From NCBI GenBank assembly GCA_016212735.1, contig JACRDZ010000094.1, positions 1 through 6,638 on the forward strand: a stretch of DNA of 6,638 bases. The letters run 5' to 3'. Positions 1 through 5,645 of this stretch are shown piece by piece. Origin of the DNA: Candidatus Firestoneibacteriota bacterium (lineage in GTDB: Bacteria; JACRDZ01). How positions within the stretch are numbered: the stretch's first letter is position 1; every line of letters begins with the position of its first letter. The translations under genes and the position numbers were made by a program. The notes beneath the pieces are model-generated. The model did not search any database, was not told the DNA's origin, and was given only the letters and a program-made list of their open reading frames with translations.

Positions 1-114
1 ACTAAAGAAACAATTTCCACTGCTCTTGGGGGAATACCTAAAGAAAAATTATATTGTGGTGAGTTGGCAATTACAGCATTGTTTAATGCTATTGATGATT
101 ATCTTAATAAATAA
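1..114 (+). CDS. NifU/IscU-like Fe-S cluster scaffold protein, C-terminal fragment
   Basis: Frame 1 is open from the window edge to TAA at 112-114 and gives the last 37 residues; the 5' part lies outside the window. The stretch ALGGIPKEKLYCGELA followed by an amphipathic helix ending DDYLNK matches the C-terminal end of the NifU N-terminal/IscU domain. In that family the Cys in 'KxHC' (here KLYC, fragment residue 19) is the third cluster-ligand cysteine. Proteins of this family assemble Fe-S clusters in the cytoplasm and pass them to target enzymes. The next gene starts 14 nt downstream, so it is probably co-transcribed with the DsrE, MerB-like and radical SAM genes. An obvious inferred client is the radical SAM protein of the same operon. 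Whether the missing part has the other two ligand cysteines, or further domains, cannot be seen. Confidence 0.8.
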   Translation, partial: TKETISTALGGIPKEKLYCGELAITALFNAIDDYLNK

Positions 115-128
115 AGGGGGGATATACA

Positions 129-461
129 ATGAAAGTAGCTTATGTTTTTTCTACTCCGTTGGCACATAAAATACTAAGTGCAATGATAGTTCCTCAATTA
201 GAATCAAACCGACATATAGTTGAAGTGGTTGGAATGTTTTTCTTTGTGGATAATACATTTTTGCTACAACAAGGAAATGATGTAGGAGAACGCTTAAAGG
301 CAATTAGTAAAAAAACAGGCATGCTTTTAATGGCTTGCGACATATGCGCTTATGAAAGGAAAATTGATAAGAGTTTGGTTGATGGAGCAAAAATTGGTTG
401 TTTCCCAGATCTTTATTTAGCTCTTAGTGGGGTTGGAGTTGACCAGGTAATTACATTATAA
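129..461 (+). CDS. saoD: DsrE-family protein resembling SaoD
   Basis: This 110-residue protein opens with a beta-strand (MKVAYVFSTP), continues with a helix ending in PQLE, then a hydrophobic strand (VVGMFFFVDNTF) and the segment GERL, as in DsrE/DsrF-like small cytoplasmic proteins that carry sulfur or selenium on cysteine. A CxxC motif (CDIC, C70 and C73) falls after MLLMA at the usual active-cysteine position, and a third cysteine (C91) lies in GCFPDLY. From memory the sequence fits the DsrE-related family named SaoD, linked to the predicted selenocysteine-assisted organometal (SAO) gene set; the MerB-like gene four genes downstream supports this. The start is set by AAGGGGGG at 114-121, 7 nt before ATG. 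No UGA/selenocysteine codon is present. DsrE-like fold is likely; the SaoD name is less certain and the substrate is unknown. Confidence 0.75.
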   Translation: MKVAYVFSTPLAHKILSAMIVPQLESNRHIVEVVGMFFFVDNTFLLQQGNDVGERLKAISKKTGMLLMACDICAYERKIDKSLVDGAKIGCFPDLYLALSGVGVDQVITL

Positions 462-486
462 AAATAAATAACAATGGAGAATAGAT

Positions 487-1131
487 ATGTCTAAGATATT
501 AGTGTTGGTTTATGATGGATTCTCAGAAATCGAGTTGAGTTTTCCTGTATCTATGTTTTCAATATTTGGTGGTGTAGATTATGATGTGGTTGCTTTAAAA
601 AACAAAGAAGTAACTGGATGGGCTGGAATTACCATAGTAGCTTCAAAGCTCCTTAAAGAAATTTCTCCACTTGAGTATGATGCACTTTTACTTCCAGGGA
701 TCAGTCCATTTATGGTAGATGATCTATTAAAAAATGAACCACTTTTGAAATTGGTGAAAAATATGTATATAAATAATAAAATAGTAGCTGCAATTTGTCT
801 TACCCCTTTAATTTTAGCAAAAGCAGGAATTCTTAAAGGCAAATCTCTAAGTTCTGATGCACCTCCGGAATCTTATTCTGAGTATGAAATTGGGGATATA
901 TTACAGTCACCTATTGTTTTGGATGGAAATATTATTACTGGAAAAGGACCAGGGTTTATCAAGCTTACTCAATCTCTATTTGAATCTTTAGGGCATGCTG
1001 AACTTGGGCAAAAACTTCTTTCATTTTTATATGACTCTGGGAGAATCATTGTGGAAGATATGAAGCCTATTTCAGAGAATACAGTTAAAACATCATGTAA
1101 TGCTTCGACTACACCATCTTGTTGCGGATAA
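487..1131 (+). CDS. DJ-1/PfpI (class I glutamine amidotransferase-like) protein with C-terminal Cys-Cys-Gly tail
   Basis: The 214-residue protein has the full DJ-1/PfpI flavodoxin-like fold signature. The N-terminal strand KILVLVYDGFSEIEL has E16 at the position of the conserved Glu that pairs with the nucleophile. LLLPG (67-71) is the usual loop, and the nucleophile elbow is AAICLTP with C104. ITGKGPG (150-156) and the final helices complete the domain. Beyond the usual family length of about 190 residues lies a flexible tail (about 193-214) with C204 and a terminal Cys-Cys-Gly (212-214). Vicinal C-terminal cysteines of this kind recall the Cys-Cys pair at the end of mercuric reductase MerA, which hands Hg(II) to the active site. 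I infer a soft-metal or metalloid thiol relay, not seen directly. It starts 25 nt after the DsrE gene with a GGAGA Shine-Dalgarno at 476-480. Family members include deglycases, proteases and stress proteins, so the reaction is open. Confidence 0.85.
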   Translation: MSKILVLVYDGFSEIELSFPVSMFSIFGGVDYDVVALKNKEVTGWAGITIVASKLLKEISPLEYDALLLPGISPFMVDDLLKNEPLLKLVKNMYINNKIVAAICLTPLILAKAGILKGKSLSSDAPPESYSEYEIGDILQSPIVLDGNIITGKGPGFIKLTQSLFESLGHAELGQKLLSFLYDSGRIIVEDMKPISENTVKTSCNASTTPSCCG

Positions 1132-1138
1132 AGAGGAG
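1132..1138 (+). promoter_or_regulatory. Shine-Dalgarno with unusually long spacer
   Basis: AGAGGAG follows directly after the stop of the DJ-1-like gene and is the only strong Shine-Dalgarno before the first methyltransferase. It lies 20 nt from the ATG at 1159, compared with 7-10 nt for its neighbours. The same reading frame upstream contains no ATG, GTG or TTG before a stop at 1141-1143, so no better conventional start exists. Translation may be weak or coupled, or a rarer start codon (ATA at 1144) may be used. Confidence 0.5.
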
Positions 1139-1158
1139 AATAAATAAATTTTTTAAAT

Positions 1159-1911
1159 ATGGATAACTGTAATCAGCAGGTAGAAAAATTCAATATACCA
1201 TACTTTGACTTATTCGGGGACAGCAATACAATAATACAATGGGACAAACTTTTTATCCAGAAGGAATGGCAACTTTTCTTTAATAAAATTCACCCAGCAA
1301 TACCATCTTTTGTAAATGAACTTAAGGATGCTAAACTAAAATACATTTTAGATTTAGGGTGCGGGATTGGAAGACACTCCATATATTTAGCAAAGAAAGG
1401 TTTTTTAGTATCAGCTTTTGATAAGGCTGAATATGGTCTTAAATTAACTAAAGAATTGTTAGAATTTCAAGATCTTAAAGCAGACTTAAAAAATCATGAT
1501 ATTAACTGTTTCCCCTATCCCTATTCTGAGAATTATTTTGATGCTGTTATTAGTATCAATGTATTATATCACACTACATCAGTCAATGGATTAAAAGCTA
1601 TTAAAGAAATAAAGCGTATTCTTAAACCTGGGGGTTATGCTTTATTTACCTTACTTTCTATATATGATCCTGAATATGGGAATGGGCTGGAAATTGAAAA
1701 CAATACCTTCATTTTTTCCCATGGATATGAAAAAGGTGTTGTCCATCATTTTTATAATGAAAATGAAGTAAAAAAAATAGTTAGTTTATTTGATGAAAGT
1801 TTTTATGAACATAAAATATTAGAACGAGCTCCTAATGGTGAAAAAGGTTCTTATTGGATTATTCGTGTAAAAAATCCAAATTTAAAAATGGAGGGGAAAA
1901 ATGATTTCTGA
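1159..1911 (+). CDS. Class I SAM-dependent methyltransferase (TehB/UbiE-like), substrate unknown
   Basis: The 250-residue protein is a cytoplasmic class I (Rossmann-like) methyltransferase. Motif I is LDLGCGIGRHSIYLA at 64-78, the acidic residue after strand 2 is D88 in AFDKA, the strand 4 motif is FDAVISINVLYH at 127-138, and the post-motif segment is LKPGGY at 155-160. After this comes a substrate-side region rich in aromatic residues and His (about 165-205). The glycine motif with GRHS resembles tellurite-resistance (TehB) and thiopurine-type methyltransferases, some of which act on metalloids or thiols; that is a family resemblance only. It has few cysteines (C4, C68, C117) and lacks the pattern of arsenite methyltransferase ArsM. 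Its last 11 nt overlap the MerB-like gene, which indicates translational coupling and probably a shared pathway. The start at 1159 is the only usable ATG but sits 20 nt from its Shine-Dalgarno. Confidence 0.85.
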   Translation: MDNCNQQVEKFNIPYFDLFGDSNTIIQWDKLFIQKEWQLFFNKIHPAIPSFVNELKDAKLKYILDLGCGIGRHSIYLAKKGFLVSAFDKAEYGLKLTKELLEFQDLKADLKNHDINCFPYPYSENYFDAVISINVLYHTTSVNGLKAIKEIKRILKPGGYALFTLLSIYDPEYGNGLEIENNTFIFSHGYEKGVVHHFYNENEVKKIVSLFDESFYEHKILERAPNGEKGSYWIIRVKNPNLKMEGKNDF

Positions 1912-2587
1912 TGAATTCATAAAAAAGGTTAGGAAATTTATTTTAGAATGTTTATTCAATACAGGCCGAGCACCTAACTTAAAAAAAATTATGAATAACT
2001 TTGAATTGTCTAAAAATGAAGTGATTCAAATTTTAAATAAGCTAGAAGAAAAAAGACATATTAAAAGAGTGCCTGGTACCCAAAATATACTTATGGCTTT
2101 ACCTTTTTCTAATGTTACTACTGCTCATGAAATAAGTTTAAGCAATGGAAAAAAGTTTTTTTGCAATGGAGCTATAGATTCGTTAGGGATTTCTTTTATA
2201 TTTCCTGAACAGGAAGTAAGTATTTCTTCTTATTGTCATCATTGTGGAGAACCTTTTGAAATAACGCTTAAAGAGGGAAATATCATTATTCAAAAACCTG
2301 AAGAACTTTTTGTACATTTAACTACTCCAGCATACCATTGGTTAGATGATTTAACCAGAACTTGTGGATCTATTAATTTTTTTAGCTCTAAAGAACATGT
2401 AAAAGAATGGGAAGTGGAAATTAATAGTAAAGGTCCTATAATTACACTTAATCAAGCTCTATCTATAACCAAGCTCATAAATCAACATAGACTTGATTTA
2501 GATTATACACGTCCCTCTGCACAGGAATTTAATAACTTGCTAAATTCATTATCTCTTGTGGGTAGTTTCTGGGAGAATCCGACTTAA
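1901..2587 (+). CDS. saoL: MerB-like (alkylmercury lyase family) protein, possible SaoL
   Basis: The 228-residue protein has a helical, winged-helix-like N-terminal part (about 1-65; LEEKRHIKR resembles a wing region) followed by an alkylmercury-lyase core. Landmarks aligned by eye to MerB are: GAIDSLG (90-96) against MerB CALDTL, with D93 matching catalytic Asp99; SSYCHHCGEPFEI (109-121) against SSHCAATG; and TCGSINFFSS (154-163) against CCHVHFFAS, with C155 matching catalytic Cys159. The position of MerB Cys96 is Gly90 here, with a cysteine two residues earlier (C88), and a CxxC (C112, C115) follows. MerB cleaves carbon-mercury bonds by protonolysis using Cys96, Cys159 and Asp99. Without an aligned Cys96 this protein may use C88, act on another organometal(loid), or only bind metal. 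The SaoL name is from memory. The Shine-Dalgarno GGAGGGG (1890-1896) lies inside the preceding methyltransferase gene. Confidence 0.8.
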   Translation: MISDEFIKKVRKFILECLFNTGRAPNLKKIMNNFELSKNEVIQILNKLEEKRHIKRVPGTQNILMALPFSNVTTAHEISLSNGKKFFCNGAIDSLGISFIFPEQEVSISSYCHHCGEPFEITLKEGNIIIQKPEELFVHLTTPAYHWLDDLTRTCGSINFFSSKEHVKEWEVEINSKGPIITLNQALSITKLINQHRLDLDYTRPSAQEFNNLLNSLSLVGSFWENPT

Positions 2588-2605
2588 AAAAGGAGAAGCC
2601 AAAAG

Positions 2606-4051
2606 ATGACGGACATTATAAGAACAGAAGTGGCTAATAAAATCATTAGCCGAAAAACAGATTACACTTTTCATTCAGCGACCCAAAGCGTTTGCAATGA
2701 ATGCCGTAAATTAATCAATGCACAACGGATCATTAAAAACAATAAAGTGTATATGCGAAAATTTTGCCCTGAGCATGGGCATCAAGAAGCGTTAATCTCC
2801 TCACATGCAGAATGGTTCTGTAGTAACTATGCACGTACCGCACCTGACTATAGGCCAGAAAATTTTAAAACTGAAGTAAAAAATGGGTGTCCTTATGATT
2901 GTGGATTATGTCCAGACCATCAACATCATACTTGTAAAGCAGTAGTAGAACTTACCGATGACTGCGATTTAAATTGTCCTGTTTGCCTGGTTGGGAAAAA
3001 AGGGAATTCATACCTTACTTTGAAAAAATGTGAAGAGATATTCGACAATTACGTAAATTTAGAAGGTGGTGGCGCAGAAGCCATCACCATTTCTTGCGGG
3101 GAACCAACTCTTCATCCTGATGTTTTGGAAGTACTAAAAGCAGCCATTAAAAGAAAAGTTAATTGTTTTCACCTTAATACTAATGGAAATAAAATTGCTA
3201 AAGATGAAGCCTTTGTTAAAGAACTAGCTAAACTTGAAGGCAACTTTTATATTAATCTTCAATTTGATGGCTTCTCCTCTGAAATATGGAAATCTACCCG
3301 GGGAACAGATTTAACAAATATCAAACTTAAAGCTCTTGAGATGTTGGAAAAATATAATATAAAGTCTCAAATCACAATGACAGTGATAAAAGGAGTAAAT
3401 GAGCATCAAATAGAGCGTATTCTAAGAATGTGTTTAGAAAAAGATTTTATCAAATCTTTTAATATTCAGCCAATAGTTTATACAGGAAATGCGGCTGATA
3501 GAGTCATATACGATCCATTTGACCATATAACAATGCCTGATGTAATTCTTGCTTTAGAAGAACAAACCAATGGTTTAGTTAAGATGTCGGATTGGATAGT
3601 CCCTTGCAGTCCCATGTGTGCTGCAAGTTGTTATGTTTATATAGATTCTAGAGATAAAATTGTTCCTGTAAAAGGGATGTTAAAGGAAGAAGAATATCAC
3701 GAGATAGTAAAGAATCGTCCTGATGCAACATGGGAACTTCAATCCTACTACCACAGTTCAAAAAAATCTGTAGAAAATAATTGCTGTAGTAATAAGATAC
3801 TCAAACCAACAAAAGAAATAACTGGAAAAGTAATGAAAATAGGTATTCATGCCTTTATGGACAGTTATACTTTTGATATTGAGCGAATTATGCAATGTTG
3901 CATTCATTGTCTTACCCCAGATGGTAAAATAATGCCCTGGTGTGCTTATAATCACTTTTACAGGTCAAAAGATCCTCGTTATGCTGAAAAGTTTAGTCAA
4001 TCGGGTTATAATGTCACTCCAAAGGAACACCATTCAATATCAGCTATATGA
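2606..4051 (+). CDS. Radical SAM enzyme, tetraether-synthase (Tes)-like, multi-cluster
   Basis: The 481-residue enzyme carries the radical SAM CxxxCxxC motif (CDLNCPVC: C120, C124, C127), which binds the [4Fe-4S] cluster that cleaves SAM. SCGEPTLHP (163-171) stands for the usual GGEP motif with a Cys replacing the first Gly, and FHLNTNG and LQFDG form later barrel strands. An N-terminal metal-binding knuckle (C30, C33, C54 in FCPEHG) and the segment CPYDCGLCPDHQHHTC (95-110) precede the core. Further cysteine groups (C334/C338/C342, C393/C394, C431/C432/C435, C446) suggest auxiliary clusters; 24 cysteines are present. The C-terminal motif KIGIHAFMDSYTFDIERI ... DGKIMPWC matches the Tes/MJ0619-like family, known for joining unactivated carbons in lipids. 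Here the neighbours point to another substrate, perhaps a metalloid or thiol compound (inference). The Shine-Dalgarno AAGGAG (2590-2595) sits 10 nt before ATG; the gene follows the MerB-like gene by 18 nt. Confidence 0.88.
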   Translation: MTDIIRTEVANKIISRKTDYTFHSATQSVCNECRKLINAQRIIKNNKVYMRKFCPEHGHQEALISSHAEWFCSNYARTAPDYRPENFKTEVKNGCPYDCGLCPDHQHHTCKAVVELTDDCDLNCPVCLVGKKGNSYLTLKKCEEIFDNYVNLEGGGAEAITISCGEPTLHPDVLEVLKAAIKRKVNCFHLNTNGNKIAKDEAFVKELAKLEGNFYINLQFDGFSSEIWKSTRGTDLTNIKLKALEMLEKYNIKSQITMTVIKGVNEHQIERILRMCLEKDFIKSFNIQPIVYTGNAADRVIYDPFDHITMPDVILALEEQTNGLVKMSDWIVPCSPMCAASCYVYIDSRDKIVPVKGMLKEEEYHEIVKNRPDATWELQSYYHSSKKSVENNCCSNKILKPTKEITGKVMKIGIHAFMDSYTFDIERIMQCCIHCLTPDGKIMPWCAYNHFYRSKDPRYAEKFSQSGYNVTPKEHHSISAI

Positions 4052-4070
4052 AAATGAAAGGAATGGGAAT

Positions 4071-4862
4071 ATGAAAAATGATAAGTGGAATCCACCAGCC
4101 TATGAACTAGTTGCCAAATCTCAATATCAAGATGGAATGAAACTAATCGAATTAGTAAATCCCAGAGATGGAGAAAATATTCTAGAAATTGGTTGTGGAC
4201 CTGGTAGACATACTATAGAACTTGCTAAACGTACTCCTACTGGTTTTGTTTTCGCCTTAGATGCTTCTCCAAAGATGATAGATTTTGCTAAAAAAAAAAT
4301 TATGGAAACTGGAATAAAAAATGTAAAATTTCTTATTCAAGATATACAACAGATTGATATTGTCTCTTTTTTTGATGTTATTTTTTCCAGCTCTGTATTA
4401 CACTGGATTCCTGATCAAGAAAACTTACTTAATCTTTTAAAAAGAGCATTGAAGAAGGAAGGAAGATTGGGAATCATGATATGTGCCAAAGACAGTTTTC
4501 ATGAAGGAACAATAGCTGCAGAAAAAATAATTAGTAAAATTGGATTAAAAAAATGTTATACAAACTGGATATGGCCATGTCTATATCCTCAAAAAGAAGA
4601 GTATGAAATATTGTTAAAAAAAGTAGGTTTTAGCAATGTTAAAGTTGAACTAGAGGAATATGAAATTTGGTTCAAGACTGGAGAGGAAGCAATTACTTTT
4701 CATAAAGAAAGCGGTCTTCATTCCTATTTAGCAAATCTTTCAGAAAGAGAACGTGAAAAATTTTTAGAAGAATATCGTATAGAGCTTGAATTATTAAAGA
4801 CTCCCAGAGGAGTAAAGAGTACAGTTAAAGCAATTTTTGCCACTGCCGGCAAAGGTGTTTAA
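4071..4862 (+). CDS. Class I SAM-dependent methyltransferase (trans-aconitate/BioC-like), substrate unknown
   Basis: I chose ATG 4071 (263 residues). An upstream in-frame ATG at 3942 would overlap the radical SAM gene by 110 nt, whereas 4071 has an AAAGGAATGGG ribosome-binding region at 4057-4067, lies 19 nt after that gene, and gives a normal family N-terminus. Motif I is ILEIGCGPGRHTIELA (37-52), the acidic residue after strand 2 is D64 in ALDAS, the motif II region has QD (D91), and FDVIFSSSVLHWIPD (101-115) has the His-Trp typical of trans-aconitate methyltransferase and malonyl-ACP methyltransferase (BioC) relatives. The C-terminal part is helical and charged and probably caps the substrate pocket. 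It ends the tightly packed run of genes. It is clearly different from the first methyltransferase, so the operon appears to need two separate methyl transfers or one alternative alkyl-type transfer. The substrate cannot be read from the sequence. Confidence 0.85.
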   Translation: MKNDKWNPPAYELVAKSQYQDGMKLIELVNPRDGENILEIGCGPGRHTIELAKRTPTGFVFALDASPKMIDFAKKKIMETGIKNVKFLIQDIQQIDIVSFFDVIFSSSVLHWIPDQENLLNLLKRALKKEGRLGIMICAKDSFHEGTIAAEKIISKIGLKKCYTNWIWPCLYPQKEEYEILLKKVGFSNVKVELEEYEIWFKTGEEAITFHKESGLHSYLANLSEREREKFLEEYRIELELLKTPRGVKSTVKAIFATAGKGV

Positions 4863-4959
4863 TTAGTAAAAATAAAGAGGTGGCAGAATAGTAATATGCT
4901 ACAGCATACAAAACTCTATATAGGTAAATATATATTATTTCTTTTTAGATAAGGTTATT

Positions 4960-5322
4960 ATGGATAGAAAAAATTTTTACTTTAGTCTTGTATTATTAAT
5001 AATAAGTATTGCAATTGGAACAGTTGCTTTTAAAAAAGTAAATGGGAATAACATGTTAATCCTAAAACATGTTGAATATGAAATTAAAAATATTAATCAA
5101 TTAGAGGGTTTATTAGCACACATAAAGGAAACAACATCACAGGTTAAAGGAGTGAGCTATGAGAATATATATTTCATAAAAGATAAAAAGGAATTTGTAA
5201 TTTTTTTTAAATGTGAAAGCGAAAAAAAATATTTAGAATGGAGAAAATTATGCCCTCCTCCCATAGGGGCTAAAGATTGGTATGAAGTTTTATTAACTAA
5301 GGATGAGTTTTTTTTTCAATAA
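4960..5322 (+). CDS. Membrane-anchored ABM-like (dimeric alpha-beta barrel) domain protein
   Basis: The 120-residue protein has one N-terminal hydrophobic segment (about residues 6-24, preceded by a lysine/arginine pair) that should act as a membrane anchor or uncleaved signal. Next comes a ferredoxin-like alpha/beta domain: strand LILKHVEYEI, helix NQLEGLLAHIKETTSQ, strand SYENIYFIKD, strand KEFVIFFKCES, a helix with KYLEWRKLCPPPIGAKDWYEVLL split over two elements, and a short tail. The WRxxCPPPxGAxDW pattern is typical of antibiotic-biosynthesis-monooxygenase (ABM)-like proteins, small cofactorless or heme-binding dimers. C85 and C98 are its cysteines. The start follows AAGG (4951-4954), only 5 nt before ATG. 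It lies 97 nt after the methyltransferase, so it may belong to the operon's tail or have its own promoter. The function is not known; a link to the upstream pathway is only positional. Confidence 0.7.
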   Translation: MDRKNFYFSLVLLIISIAIGTVAFKKVNGNNMLILKHVEYEIKNINQLEGLLAHIKETTSQVKGVSYENIYFIKDKKEFVIFFKCESEKKYLEWRKLCPPPIGAKDWYEVLLTKDEFFFQ

Positions 5323-5390
5323 AGGAAATAAAGGGGTCGCGAGGAAATAAAGGGGTCGCGTCTCAACATTAGGAGAAAAAATAGGGGTCG
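5323..5390 (+). repeat. REP-like 19-bp tandem repeat with a third degraded copy
   Basis: AGGAAATAAAGGGGTCGCG occurs twice head to tail without mismatch (5323-5341 and 5342-5360), starting just after the TAA of the preceding gene. A looser third copy keeps the AAATA-GGGGTCG core (5377-5390). TCTCAACATT follows the second copy. This 'ggggtcgcgtctcaacatt' wording is what I remember flanking genes for REP-associated IS200/Y1-type transposases in diverse bacteria; that link is from memory. Directly after it, GTTGGT (5389-5394) and ACTAAC (5404-5409) could form a short imperfect hairpin. No transposase gene is present in the window. Confidence 0.65.
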
Positions 5391-5484
5391 TTGGTAACTT
5401 GGCAACTAACTATTAAAAAAATTAATAAAAAAATGTTAACCTAAATAAAATTAATAAAATAAACAAAAATTTTAATATTTCTTC

Positions 5485-5513
5485 TTGACGTTGTTAAAAA
5501 AGAATGATTAAAT
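5485..5513 (+). promoter_or_regulatory. Candidate sigma70-type promoter for the small-gene pair
   Basis: TTGACG at 5485-5490 matches five of six bases of the -35 consensus. TTAAAT at 5508-5513 is a weaker -10 (four of six) at an ideal 17-bp spacing. This would start transcription near 5520, about 30 nt upstream of the first small coding sequence. The region is very AT-rich, so other -10 choices such as TATAAT at 5518-5523 exist but are badly spaced. Confidence 0.5.
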
Positions 5514-5531
5514 AATATATAATTTAATCAT
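5504..5531. promoter_or_regulatory. Perfect 10-bp inverted repeat over the -10, candidate operator
   Basis: ATGATTAAAT (5504-5513) and ATTTAATCAT (5522-5531) are exact reverse complements separated by 8 nt. The left arm covers the candidate -10 box and the right arm covers the start of the transcript. Half-site centres are 18 bp apart, close to two helical turns, which suits a dimeric repressor. An autoregulated toxin-antitoxin-like operon would have this layout, but no clear DNA-binding gene was recognised among the two genes it serves. Confidence 0.5.
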
Positions 5532-5549
5532 ATTATATAGGTGAAGTAA

Positions 5550-5645
5550 ATGGAATTTACTTATGATTTTGCTGAAATTAATGGTAAAGTTCCTATGATA
5601 GATAAAGCAATATCAATAAGAAAAATTTTGAGAGGTGAAAAATGA
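5550..5645 (+). CDS. Small protein of 31 residues, unknown, coupled to the next gene
   Basis: A 31-residue frame starts at ATG 5550 after TAGGTGA (5539-5545) at good spacing and ends in TGA 5643-5645. It overlaps the next gene's ATG by 4 nt (ATGA). The peptide begins MEFTYDFAEINGK and ends in a basic helix (SIRKILRGEK); it has no cysteine and no membrane segment. I do not recognise it. The promoter, the inverted repeat, the Shine-Dalgarno and the coupled overlap together argue that it is a real gene. It could be a short antitoxin-like peptide, a leader that couples translation, or a remnant of a longer protein. Confidence 0.45.
   Translation: MEFTYDFAEINGKVPMIDKAISIRKILRGEK

Noticed and set aside
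579..842. 87-residue frame on the - strand
   Set aside because: It lies wholly antisense to the well-supported DJ-1/PfpI gene, lacks a recognisable domain and has no ribosome-binding support.
1129..1131. Selenocysteine readthrough at the Cys-Cys-Gly end of the DJ-1-like gene
   Set aside because: The stop is TAA, not TGA, and no SECIS-like hairpin was evident.
3758..3955. 65-residue frame on the - strand
   Set aside because: Antisense to the conserved C-terminal part of the radical SAM gene; composition is that of a shadow frame.
3942..4070. Upstream in-frame extension of the second methyltransferase
   Set aside because: It would overlap the radical SAM gene by 110 nt, has no ribosome-binding site, and adds residues unlike the family; ATG 4071 is better placed.
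4836..4853. Hairpin TTTGCC / GGCAAA with a 6-nt loop as a terminator
   Set aside because: It is only 6 bp, lies inside the coding region of the second methyltransferase and is not followed directly by a T-run.
4896..4952. 18-residue frame (MLQHTKLYIGKYILFLFR) in the gap after the second methyltransferase
   Set aside because: AGAGGTGG lies 12-15 nt upstream, but the peptide is very short and matches nothing; chance is likely. Apart from this, the 4863-4959 gap shows no clear promoter or terminator.
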